Source: Candidatus Gottesmanbacteria bacterium
Lineage (GTDB): Bacteria > Patescibacteriota > Microgenomatia > JACOXO01
Direction of reading: 5' to 3'
Assembly (NCBI GenBank): GCA_016182365.1
Contig: JACOXO010000038.1
Coordinates: 1 to 33,828 of the forward strand
DNA length: 33,828 bases
The first letter of the stretch is position 1. Every line of letters starts with the position of its first letter. Both the position numbers and the translations under genes were made by a program. Shown here one piece after another: positions 21,678 to 28,419 of the stretch. The notes under the pieces were generated by a model. It made no database searches. It saw only the letters and a list, made by a program, of their open reading frames with translations, and was not told the origin of the DNA.

Positions 21678-22724
21678 TTATTTTGTTTTTTTATCAAGAA
21701 GAAAAACCGTTTCCATGAACTTGGGTAGTTTGAAGAATAGAACTTTGACTTCCTCATATCCTAAACTGTTAAGAAAGTCCTTCCACCAACTGGCATTGTG
21801 AATATTAATTCTGGAAAAATCATCTCCCCTGGTTTTTGTTATCCATTTATTCTCAAGTGTAAATATTTTATGAATAACGAGTCTTTTTTTAACACGGCAA
21901 CATTCAGACAAGGCTTCTTTCATTTCATTGATCTCAAGATGCTCCAGTACTTCAAAAGTAGTAACTACATCAAAAGATTTATCATTAAAAGGTAATCTAT
22001 ATATATTTCCGTATTGCAAGTAATTTTTGATACCTGGGTGTGCTTTAGATAAAGCATACTTGCTAACCTCAATTCCATATGCTTCAATACCCATTTTTCT
22101 TAAGTAATAAACGAGAAGTCCGGTTGCGCATCCAACATCTAGAACTGTTTTAGGTTTTAAAAATATTTTTATTGTCAACGCCCGATATAAATTGGCCAGA
22201 TGTGAAAGCAATCTGCCTTTTTTAGTTGTAGTATAACCGGAATAACCTATACCCAGCTCAAAATATTCCCGGTTATAAAAAGAGCTGTCATGTCTTGCCG
22301 GAAGGACTATAGTACCTTTAAATGGTTGTCCCTGGAGCGCTTTTTTAACATTATCCAAATCAACACCTTTGACGATAAATACTGTAAGACCTAAAGATTT
22401 TGATAGTTTCGTGGCAACTGGATCAAAAGGCAGGTTAGCCCCAGGAGTCCATTTTGTCCCTACCAGCTTTTCAAAATTTTCCCAAGTTATCTGCTTTAAG
22501 GGTTTTGCATCTTTATGAAGATTGGGATCTTTATCATATACCGCCTCAATATTAGAAAGGTTAATGATTGTACTAGCATCATGATCTCTTGCTAAAAGAG
22601 TTGCGCAATAATCGGTTGACCATCCTGGTTTCCATCCGGCAGCAATTACCACTGGCTTATCAAAACCGTAAATTTTTTTACCATAAACGGGTAGCATGGG
22701 TTCCCAGCCAATCAAGATCGTCAT
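21678..22724 (-). CDS. UMP kinase-like C-terminal part fused to a SAM-dependent methyltransferase
   Basis: A 348-codon frame. Residues about 14-141 (KKIYGFDKPVVIAAGWKPGW, YDKDPN, PFDPVATKLSKS, KGTIVLP) match the second half of the UMP kinase at 22931-23665. From about residue 147 the protein becomes a class I methyltransferase: motif I VLDVGCATG (194-202), EAYGIEVS, LPFNDKSFDVVTTFEVLEHL. The first 13 residues are out-of-frame sequence. The N-terminal half of the kinase is in the other frame (22678-22944), separated by an internal deletion of about 62 bases. The kinase part is therefore probably dead; the methyltransferase domain may still be made, substrate unknown. Confidence 0.75.
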   Translation of the reverse strand: MTILIGWEPMLPVYGKKIYGFDKPVVIAAGWKPGWSTDYCATLLARDHDASTIINLSNIEAVYDKDPNLHKDAKPLKQITWENFEKLVGTKWTPGANLPFDPVATKLSKSLGLTVFIVKGVDLDNVKKALQGQPFKGTIVLPARHDSSFYNREYFELGIGYSGYTTTKKGRLLSHLANLYRALTIKIFLKPKTVLDVGCATGLLVYYLRKMGIEAYGIEVSKYALSKAHPGIKNYLQYGNIYRLPFNDKSFDVVTTFEVLEHLEINEMKEALSECCRVKKRLVIHKIFTLENKWITKTRGDDFSRINIHNASWWKDFLNSLGYEEVKVLFFKLPKFMETVFLLDKKTK

Positions 22725-22944
22725 CTGGAGTATTTTTCATAACTTCTGATGCAATCTTTTGATACTGTCGTGTAATTGATCCTCCACCGCAAATTATAAA
22801 AAATTTTTTTCCCTGGGAGACTTGATCGAGAATAAATTTTCTAAACTTAGTTAAAAAATCAGTATCAATTCCACCTCTTGGATAAATTAGTGAACCTCCC
22901 AAGGATATAATAATAGGCGCGTTGTTTTCGTTATTCTCCTTCAT
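22678..22944 (-). pseudogene. UMP kinase paralogue, N-terminal fragment
   Basis: Starts at ATG 22944, four bases after a clear GGAAGG site, and overlaps the pyrH gene end by 14 bases. It encodes the nucleotide-binding first half of an amino-acid-kinase fold (APIIISLGGSLIYP, FFIICGGGSITRQY, DDDLDWLGTHATRL) and then stops at TAA 22678-22680. In the intact neighbour about 22 more residues (starting NAHLIRTIF) follow before the next conserved block. Here only four bases remain in that place, which breaks the frame. Homology resumes in the frame of the 21678 gene. Confidence 0.75.
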
Positions 22945-23665
22945 ATTTCCTTCCTTCGATAAGAGTACCTTTAAAATTGCCACCGTCAAAAAGATTTGCC
23001 AGGTTATCAAGACTCGAACCATTTACAACATACGCTTTTTGTCTTAGTTGTTGGGCAAGTTTTGCAGCAATAGGATCAAACGGTATTTCTCTACCCTGCT
23101 CTCTTTTATCGCCAAAGATATCAATATAATCTGGCCAGTTAATATGTGTTAAAGGTTTTGCATCTTTAAATTTTTCAGGATCTTTATCATAAATATAGTC
23201 AACTTTACAAAGAGAGACCGCGAATTCTGTTGGAAATATTTTTGTAAACAATACCATATCAAAATCTGTATTCCATCCTGGCTGCCATCCTGCACAGACT
23301 ACTATTCTTTTTCCGTTTATCTGAGGCTTTCTATCATAATCTTCAACAATCACCGGATGTGCAATATCTCTAAATATTGTTCTTATAAGGTGGGCGTTTA
23401 ACTTGGTTGCTCTTATACCGATCCAATCAAGATCGTCAGCTTTAACTCTACCAATCACCTTTTTTGCAGCTTCTTGATAATAATCATTGGTAAATCCACC
23501 TCCTACGAAAATAAAAAATCGCCTTTTGGTATTGGCGATTTGCTTTCTTATAAATTCATTGAATTTATTAAGGAATTCCTTGTTAATTCCTGAAGGAGGA
23601 AATACAACAGATCCGCGGAGTGAAAGCATTATATTTTGGACTTTAGCTTTTGAAGTTTTAGGCAT
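22931..23665 (-). CDS. pyrH: UMP kinase (archaeal-like amino-acid-kinase fold)
   Basis: 244 residues with an intact UMP-kinase layout: LSLRGSVVFPPSGI, the GGGFTNDYY loop, DDLDWIGIRATKLNA, VCAGWQPGWNTDFD, DYIYDKDPEKFKDA and IPFDPIAAKLAQQ. It phosphorylates UMP to UDP, the step after PyrF, and lies in the same minus-strand series as pyrE and pyrF. The usual Lys-x-Gly-Gly start is Leu-Arg-Gly here. TATAAT (23687-23682) lies 16 bases before the ATG, so a short leader and a separate promoter are likely. A disrupted paralogue follows immediately. Confidence 0.88.
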   Translation of the reverse strand: MPKTSKAKVQNIMLSLRGSVVFPPSGINKEFLNKFNEFIRKQIANTKRRFFIFVGGGFTNDYYQEAAKKVIGRVKADDLDWIGIRATKLNAHLIRTIFRDIAHPVIVEDYDRKPQINGKRIVVCAGWQPGWNTDFDMVLFTKIFPTEFAVSLCKVDYIYDKDPEKFKDAKPLTHINWPDYIDIFGDKREQGREIPFDPIAAKLAQQLRQKAYVVNGSSLDNLANLFDGGNFKGTLIEGRKYEGE

Positions 23666-23774
23666 ATTACAGTATTTGCCAATTATACTAATAACATAAA
23701 TAAATTACCAGCCATAAAATCACGTACGGGTCTTGTCATCAGTTAAAAGTTAAATAATGAAAGTATTATTTTTT

Positions 23775-23855
23775 TCCCGACGACTTTGTGTCGGGATCCT
23801 CCGACGCTTTGGTGCGGAGTCCGACAGAATCGTCGGACCGATCTTAGCGTCGGGA
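23775..23855. repeat. Compound GC-rich hairpin repeat, 81-bp copy
   Basis: It shares the first 24 and last about 16 bases with the copy at 7021-7062 but has a longer middle. The middle adds two further hairpins (CTCCGAC...GCGGAG and GTCCGAC...GTCGGAC), a net gain of 39 bases. It starts after a T-run. Its right end encodes Ser-Arg-Arg and the stop codon of the PIN gene at 23844. The remaining gap to pyrH holds the pyrH -10 and no other feature. Confidence 0.75.
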
Positions 23856-24314
23856 CTTTTTTAGATAATCTCTGTCTTTCCCCACAGTGGTGTTTATAGG
23901 ATACCCATCAATTCCAAACCTTTTAAAACCTCTCTTTTTAAAATGGACGTCAAAAGAGTATACCCAGTTAATTGAATATTCTTTTAAAATAGCAAAATTT
24001 AAGCAATCAGAATAAGAAACGCTTTTTGATTTAATAAATTTAAAAATTTCTTCTCCCTTCGATATTAAATCTTCATTTGGATGAATAATGATATATTTAC
24101 CGCTTCTTAATTCCCTAAGTAAATTTAAAGAATGATTTTTACTGACTCTTTGACTTATTATAGTTAAAACTTCAAGAAGTACATTTGTAGACAAAAAAGG
24201 CTGAAGTTTATAAGATAACATTTTATTCCAATATTCCTTAACTGAAACATGAAGAATATCTGAGGAATCATGTAAGGCGATTAATAAATCAGTATCGTAG
24301 AAAATCTTAGTCAT
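23844..24314 (-). CDS. PIN-domain toxin (VapC-like) with a tail copied from the pyrE 3' end, module 3
   Basis: 156 residues. PIN acidic residues are Asp7 (YDTDLL), Glu48 (LLEVL), Asp103 (YSDCLNFA) and Asp122 (SFDVHF). A normal PIN protein would end near KRGFKRFGI (about 127-135). The extra tail PINTTVGKDRDYL is the PyrE C-terminus (PINTTVGKGREYL), 11 of 13 residues identical and about 33 of 39 bases. The last residues KKSRR come from the adjacent palindromic repeat. Its start overlaps the antitoxin stop by four bases. The tail's effect on activity is unknown. Confidence 0.85.
   Translation of the reverse strand: MTKIFYDTDLLIALHDSSDILHVSVKEYWNKMLSYKLQPFLSTNVLLEVLTIISQRVSKNHSLNLLRELRSGKYIIIHPNEDLISKGEEIFKFIKSKSVSYSDCLNFAILKEYSINWVYSFDVHFKKRGFKRFGIDGYPINTTVGKDRDYLKKSRR
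23864..23902 (-). repeat. Second, diverged copy of the pyrE 3' end
   Basis: Direct repeat of 24610-24648 (the end of pyrE). About 33 of 39 bases match, and four of the six differences are silent in the shared reading frame. The two copies flank the whole RHH/PIN module 3, as expected if the module entered at the pyrE 3' end. Confidence 0.75.
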
Positions 24315-24553
24315 TTACGCCCTTTACCATAGAGATAGTAGTCATGTCTTCTGCTTAAATCGCCAATATTGCTTTTGGGTGCTTTTTTTGCAAGCTCAAG
24401 CATCGATTCAACCCAATCAGTTTTTGTGTTTTCTACTTCTTTCCTAAGGAGTTTCCTAATTACAGCAGCCATCGTCTTCTTTTCACTTTTGGCTTTAAGT
24501 TTTAACAAATCAACTACCTCTTTTGGAAGATAAATATTTGTTCTGACTAACAT
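24311..24553 (-). CDS. Ribbon-helix-helix antitoxin, module 3
   Basis: 80 residues with an N-terminal ribbon-helix-helix (RTNIYLPKEVVDLLKLKAKS, then KTMAAVIRKLLRKEV), the DNA-binding fold of VapB/CopG-type antitoxins, and a C-terminal toxin-binding region. It overlaps the toxin gene by four bases. Two TGATGTAT direct repeats overlap the promoter -10 and are likely operator sites. Confidence 0.85.
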   Translation of the reverse strand: MLVRTNIYLPKEVVDLLKLKAKSEKKTMAAVIRKLLRKEVENTKTDWVESMLELAKKAPKSNIGDLSRRHDYYLYGKGRK

Positions 24554-24590
24554 ACATCACTAATATACATCATTTAAGAAAGTTTGTCAA
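24554..24590 (-). promoter_or_regulatory. Promoter/operator of RHH/PIN module 3, leaderless
   Basis: On the minus strand TTGACA (24590-24585), 17 bases, TATATT (24567-24562), then eight bases to the ATG at 24553. TGATGTAT occurs twice, 13 bases apart, around the -10. Transcription would begin within a base or two of the start codon. Confidence 0.75.
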
Positions 24591-24600
24591 GTGGTTTAAA

Positions 24601-25233
24601 TTAAGCTTTCCTAGCTAAATACTCTCTGCCTTTCCCCACAGTTGTATTTATTGGGATTCCTTTTTTACACAAAGGACACTCTTTTTCATCCCATGCTTGC
24701 ATTTTTACCTGTGATAGAGCTTTAAAATAAGGCACGCCTAAGGCTTTAGCGTTAACTTCCTCGGGGTTTCTGTTTACTAAAACACACACGCCTGTTATTT
24801 TACCACCGGCCTCTTTTACGCTTTTGATTACTTTAGCAACCGATCCACCGGTTGTTGTTATATCTTCAACTATTAAAACTCGTCTTTTTTTAACTAACTT
24901 ATCGTAGCCACGAGTTAAAATCTGGTTCTTGTCAGACGTTTTTTCTGTATAAATTCCCACTACTTCTTTTTTTGTTAATTTAGATAAGTGATAAGCAGTC
25001 CATTGGGAAAGAATAATCCCCCCAAGAGCCGGAGCAACAACAACTTCAATTTTTTTATTTTTAAATTTTTCTGCAATTGCCTTACACACTTTCGAGGTTT
25101 CAAAAGTATGCGGATAAATGGCATCTTTATTTAAATATGCCTCGCCGTGTTTTCCTGAGGTATAGACAATGTGGCTATCTGTAATATATCCACCTGTTTT
25201 TTTAAGAATTGCTAAAATGTTAACTTTTGTCAT
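24601..25233 (-). CDS. pyrE: Orotate phosphoribosyltransferase
   Basis: 210 residues from ATG 25233; the frame is open to 25314, but the extra Lys/Arg-rich stretch is not part of the family. The PRPP-binding loop LIVEDITTTGGS is at residues 120-131, with TSGKHGEAYLNKDAIY near the start binding orotate. The C-terminus carries CPLC (186-189) and GIPINTTVG, as in archaeal-type PyrE. It transfers the ribose-5-phosphate of PRPP to orotate to form OMP. Its 3' end is the source or partner of the duplicated segment in the module 3 toxin. It is the next gene after pyrF. Confidence 0.94.
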   Translation of the reverse strand: MTKVNILAILKKTGGYITDSHIVYTSGKHGEAYLNKDAIYPHTFETSKVCKAIAEKFKNKKIEVVVAPALGGIILSQWTAYHLSKLTKKEVVGIYTEKTSDKNQILTRGYDKLVKKRRVLIVEDITTTGGSVAKVIKSVKEAGGKITGVCVLVNRNPEEVNAKALGVPYFKALSQVKMQAWDEKECPLCKKGIPINTTVGKGREYLARKA

Positions 25234-25313
25234 AATTTTATTTCTTTGTTTTTTTCTTATAACGCTCGACAGCCGCCATCTCCCACGCTTTTTCTTCCAA
25301 AGCAATAATTTCA

Positions 25314-26177
25314 TTAATAGACTTCTTTTATAGCTTTATGTTTAAGTGTACCCTTAAGTTCCATAAGATCAATAGGTTTCCTATATTTATTAATCTCTTC
25401 TTTTAATTTAATTGCTTCATCTTTAGGATTATCTGCAAAAATTATACTACGGGAAGCACTGATGATTATTCCTTCACCCTTATTGTTTTGACCCGATTTC
25501 ACTGTTTTTTCAACGTCTCCTCCTTGAACACCAATTCCCGGCACCAGAAACCAGATATTATTCCCGACAATTTCTCTTACTCTTTTAAGCTCAGTAGGAT
25601 AAGTTGCGCCTACAACTAATAAACAATTATTGTTGGCATCCCACTCTTTTGCCACTTTATAAGCTAAGTGTTCATATAACGGAATATTGTTGGTTTTAAG
25701 ATCCTGGAGTTCTCCTGCTCCTGGGTTTGAAGTCCGGCAAAGAATAATTGCACCTTTATCTTTTCTGTTAAGAAATGGCATTAAAGCTTCTTTCCCAAGA
25801 TATGGATGTAATGTAACTGCGTCAACACATAAATAATCATAGATGTATTCCACATAGCCATTATTGGTATTGCCTATATCCCCTCTTTTTGCATCCAAAA
25901 TTATAGGAATGTCAGCATATTTAGATTTTATATAATCAACTGTTTTTTTTAGCTCGCGAATTCCGTCAATTCCTTTACTTTCATAAAAAGCGCTGTTGGG
26001 TTTGTAAGCGCAGACAAATGTATGTGTTTGGTCAATTATGTTTTTATTAAATTCAAAAAATGGTCCGCCAACTGGCCCCGATTCAATCGGGGCTGGCGGA
26101 TTAACAGGATCAAGTCCTACACACAAAAGCGAGTTATTCTTATTAACTGCTTTTTTTAATTTATCAACAAATGTCAT
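25314..26177 (-). CDS. pyrF: Orotidine-5'-phosphate decarboxylase (type 2) with a palindromic insert
   Basis: 287 residues. The catalytic motif DAKRGDIGNT, VGATYPTELKRVREIVG and LVPGIGVQGGD identify PyrF type 2, which decarboxylates OMP to UMP. Between GLDP (21-24) and FFEFN (40-44), residues NPPAPIESGPVGGP are encoded by a 37-base palindrome (26064-26100), a loop that relatives fill with unrelated or fewer residues. The frame and catalytic residues are intact. About 20 C-terminal residues (IDLMELKGTLKHKAIKEVY) also seem additional. The start overlaps the HAD gene stop by four bases. Confidence 0.92.
   Translation of the reverse strand: MTFVDKLKKAVNKNNSLLCVGLDPVNPPAPIESGPVGGPFFEFNKNIIDQTHTFVCAYKPNSAFYESKGIDGIRELKKTVDYIKSKYADIPIILDAKRGDIGNTNNGYVEYIYDYLCVDAVTLHPYLGKEALMPFLNRKDKGAIILCRTSNPGAGELQDLKTNNIPLYEHLAYKVAKEWDANNNCLLVVGATYPTELKRVREIVGNNIWFLVPGIGVQGGDVEKTVKSGQNNKGEGIIISASRSIIFADNPKDEAIKLKEEINKYRKPIDLMELKGTLKHKAIKEVY
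26064..26100. repeat. 37-bp nested palindrome in frame in pyrF
   Basis: Outer 7-bp inverted ends TCCGCCA (26064-26070) and TGGCGGA (26094-26100) enclose an inner perfect GCCCCGATT-C-AATCGGGGC. A four-base bulge lies on one side. The inner core CCCGATTNAATCGGG is shared with the palindrome at 19810-19828. It is GC-rich in an AT-rich gene. Confidence 0.75.
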
Positions 26178-26812
26178 TTTGTAATTATAGGTAATATATC
26201 AATTATATCGCGGATAATAAAATCGGGGCTGCTTGCCTTTACTCTGTCTTTATGAAATCCATAGGCTGCCGCAATGGTCTTCACTTTTGCATTTTTTCCT
26301 GCTTCGATATCAAATTTGGTATCTCCCACCATAACTGCATTCTGGGATTTAATACCTAAATTGTTTAAAGCTTTTAATAAAGGTTCCGGATGTGGTTTAT
26401 GATTTTTTACATCTTCTGAGGATATTAAAAGATCAAAATATTCATAAATGTTAGCCAGTTCCAGAGTCTTTTGAGAAGTTCGTTTTGAACGGGAAGTTAC
26501 AGCAGCAATTTTCAATCCTGCTTTTTTTATTTTTCTCAATGCCTTAATTGTATTTGGGAAAGGTTTTGATAAGTGTAGATTTTTAACTTGAAAAGAACGG
26601 TGAGTCTCGCAATACTCAACTACATTGTCAGAATTAGATAGAATTTTGTAAGTTTTTTCTAGCTGTTGTCCAACAATTTTTAATACCTGTGTTTTGGTAA
26701 TGGTTGGAAGATTATGCTTTTTTAATGTATATTTAAATGCTTTATATATAAATTCTTCTGTATCAAGTAGTGTTCCATCAACGTCAAAAAGCACAGCCTT
26801 AAATTTTTTCAT
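26174..26812 (-). CDS. HAD-family phosphatase, phosphoglycolate phosphatase-like
   Basis: 212 residues with HAD motif I FDVDGTLLDT (nucleophile Asp10, acid/base Asp12), motif II VTSRSKRTSQ, Lys in HKPHPEP, and motif IV MVGDTKFDIEAG. The helical cap between motifs I and II puts it in the PGP/beta-phosphoglucomutase-like subgroup. The substrate is unknown. Placed immediately before pyrF (four-base overlap) it could be a nucleotide phosphatase, but that is inference. Its start overlaps the PIN toxin stop by four bases. Confidence 0.85.
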   Translation of the reverse strand: MKKFKAVLFDVDGTLLDTEEFIYKAFKYTLKKHNLPTITKTQVLKIVGQQLEKTYKILSNSDNVVEYCETHRSFQVKNLHLSKPFPNTIKALRKIKKAGLKIAAVTSRSKRTSQKTLELANIYEYFDLLISSEDVKNHKPHPEPLLKALNNLGIKSQNAVMVGDTKFDIEAGKNAKVKTIAAAYGFHKDRVKASSPDFIIRDIIDILPIITK

Positions 26813-27216
26813 ACTGCGGAGATATGTTTTACAAAGGAGAATTTGGTTTTCTGGATAAATTTATCGTCAGCCGTAATAAGAAAAGTCTTGTGCTTTTTTG
26901 CAACAACAGCATAAAGCATATCATAGACGGTTGTATTGTATTTCTTTGCTAAATTTAGAGTTTCAAAAATATCCTCTCTACTAGACTCATAACATATTAA
27001 ACGACTTTCATAAAAAAATTCTAAATGTTTCTTTATGGTTAGGAGTGTACTATGAGAGTTGGTTACCAAATAGTTGGAAACTTCAATATAAAAAAGAGAA
27101 GGGATAATGATTTTTTGGCGACCACTAAAATGATTTCTAAGAACGATCAAAGATTGCTGTCTATATTCCTCGTTTTTCTTAATCAGTTTAATACCAACAG
27201 AAGCGTCAATAATCAT
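26809..27216 (-). CDS. PIN-domain toxin (VapC-like), module 4
   Basis: 135 residues. PIN acidic residues are Asp4 (IIDAS), Glu45 (YIEVSNYL), Asp99 (VYDMLYAVVA) and Asp117/118 (ITADDKF). It overlaps the antitoxin gene upstream and the HAD gene downstream by four bases each, so it is embedded in the pyrimidine series and probably shares a transcript with pyrF and pyrE. Confidence 0.86.
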   Translation of the reverse strand: MIIDASVGIKLIKKNEEYRQQSLIVLRNHFSGRQKIIIPSLFYIEVSNYLVTNSHSTLLTIKKHLEFFYESRLICYESSREDIFETLNLAKKYNTTVYDMLYAVVAKKHKTFLITADDKFIQKTKFSFVKHISAV

Positions 27217-27461
27217 TGTTCGTAACGCATTTCAATGAGTTTCTCGGTAAAATTAATTCCAGGATTCTGACGTGCGGTTTCTTTTGCTAATTTATCCAAT
27301 TCCTTCATAATTGTCTTAACGTCTCTTTGCTTTTTTTTACTTTTTCTAGTAAATTTATCACGCACCAAAGCAGCAACGCTCTTTCTCTTTTTGGCTGCTT
27401 CTATTTTAATCTCCATATAGAGATCTTCAGGAAATCTAATATTGGTAGTCACCCAGTTCAT
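27213..27461 (-). CDS. Ribbon-helix-helix antitoxin, module 4
   Basis: 82 residues: TTNIRFPEDLYMEIKIEAAK and RKSVAALVRDKF form a ribbon-helix-helix, followed by a charged toxin-binding tail. It overlaps the toxin gene by four bases. A perfect AGTACAATTGTACT palindrome lies in its promoter and overlaps the -10, a strong candidate operator. Confidence 0.85.
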   Translation of the reverse strand: MNWVTTNIRFPEDLYMEIKIEAAKKRKSVAALVRDKFTRKSKKKQRDVKTIMKELDKLAKETARQNPGINFTEKLIEMRYEQ

Positions 27462-27497
27462 ATATACAATAGTACAATTGTACTAAAATCTTGTCAA
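27462..27497 (-). promoter_or_regulatory. Promoter/operator of RHH/PIN module 4, leaderless
   Basis: TTGACA (27497-27492), 17 bases, TACTAT (27474-27469), then seven bases to the ATG at 27461. The 14-base palindrome AGTACAATTGTACT (27471-27484) covers most of the -10 and spacer. It may also drive the HAD, pyrF and pyrE genes downstream. Confidence 0.75.
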
Positions 27498-27498
27498 G

Positions 27499-28419
27499 CT
27501 ATACCACTCTGTTTGTTCTGTCGCCTTTTTGGAATCTTTTTATATTTTCCTCTGTTTCTTTGGCAATGATTTTCATCGAATCATCGGTATAAAAGGCAGA
27601 ATGGGGTGTAATTATGCAGTTTTTAAGTTTAAGAAGGGGGTGCTTTTTGTTAAATGTTAACTCACCCTCAACTACGTCTAAACAAATTGAGTGAAATTTG
27701 TTTGCATGTTGTATTAAAGCTTTAATATCAATTAAATCTCCTCTTGCCGTATTTACTAAAATTGCATTGTTTTTGATAAGTTTAAATTCTTTTTCACCTA
27801 GCATATGATATGTTTCTTTGGTTGAAGGAATGTGAAGAGTAATCACATCGGATTCTTTAAGAAGCTTTGAAAGGGTTGTATAGGAAAATCCGTGCTGCTT
27901 AGCTGCATTTTCGTTTTTAAATATATCAAAAGCCAGAATATTCATTCCCAGGCTTTTACCGATTTTGATCGCTTCAATACCGATTTTACCGGTACCAATT
28001 ACACCAAAGTTTTTCCCATGCATGCTTATTCCCAAAAAATTCTTGTAGGAGAAATTGCCGGAGTGGGTGTCGATATTTGCACTGATAATATTTCTGGCTC
28101 CTGTCAACATCAAGGCAATTGCATGCTGAGCAACATTATATGGGCCATAGTTTGGGATATGGTAAACAGCAATTTTTCTCTCTTTACATGAAGTCAGATC
28201 AATATGGTCAATGCCTACTGTCCTGGTTTGCAGCATTTTAAGTTTAGGAAAAGCTTCAAGAACTTCTTTGGTTATAAAGGAGGCGGTTTTTACAGACATT
28301 ACCGTAATTTTGTCTTTATTTTTAATTCGACTCAAAGTTTTGGGAGTTATTTCAATCGAATGTTTCTCTCCTTGTAAGAGGGAATTAAGTGTTTTGTCAA
28401 CATCAAAATGTACAATCAT
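27499..28419 (-). CDS. D-isomer-specific 2-hydroxyacid dehydrogenase
   Basis: 306 residues. The NAD-binding Rossmann motif GTGKIG is at 142-147, followed by the catalytic Arg226 in NTARGDLID, a Glu in DVVEGE and His273 in TPHSAF. This is the layout of D-lactate/glycerate/phosphoglycerate dehydrogenases. The exact substrate is unclear; the absence of an ACT domain argues against full-length SerA, and D-lactate dehydrogenase is plausible for a fermentative cell. Its start overlaps the prs stop by four bases. Confidence 0.88.
   Translation of the reverse strand: MIVHFDVDKTLNSLLQGEKHSIEITPKTLSRIKNKDKITVMSVKTASFITKEVLEAFPKLKMLQTRTVGIDHIDLTSCKERKIAVYHIPNYGPYNVAQHAIALMLTGARNIISANIDTHSGNFSYKNFLGISMHGKNFGVIGTGKIGIEAIKIGKSLGMNILAFDIFKNENAAKQHGFSYTTLSKLLKESDVITLHIPSTKETYHMLGEKEFKLIKNNAILVNTARGDLIDIKALIQHANKFHSICLDVVEGELTFNKKHPLLKLKNCIITPHSAFYTDDSMKIIAKETEENIKRFQKGDRTNRVV

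Noticed and set aside
21678-22724. Programmed ribosomal bypassing in the second UMP kinase
   Set aside because: Bypassing skips extra bases. Here about 62 bases of needed sequence are missing, which translation cannot restore.
23775-23855. The compound hairpin as an intrinsic terminator of the minus-strand genes
   Set aside because: On the minus strand the stem is followed by an A-run, not a T-run. T follows it only on the plus strand, where no gene needs termination.
25234-25314. Longer start of pyrE at 25314, and a short alternative frame in this gap ending KAWEMAAVERYKKKTKK
   Set aside because: PyrE proteins begin near residue 1 of the 25233 start. The short frame has no standard start and fewer than 30 codons; its resemblance to antitoxin tails is too weak.
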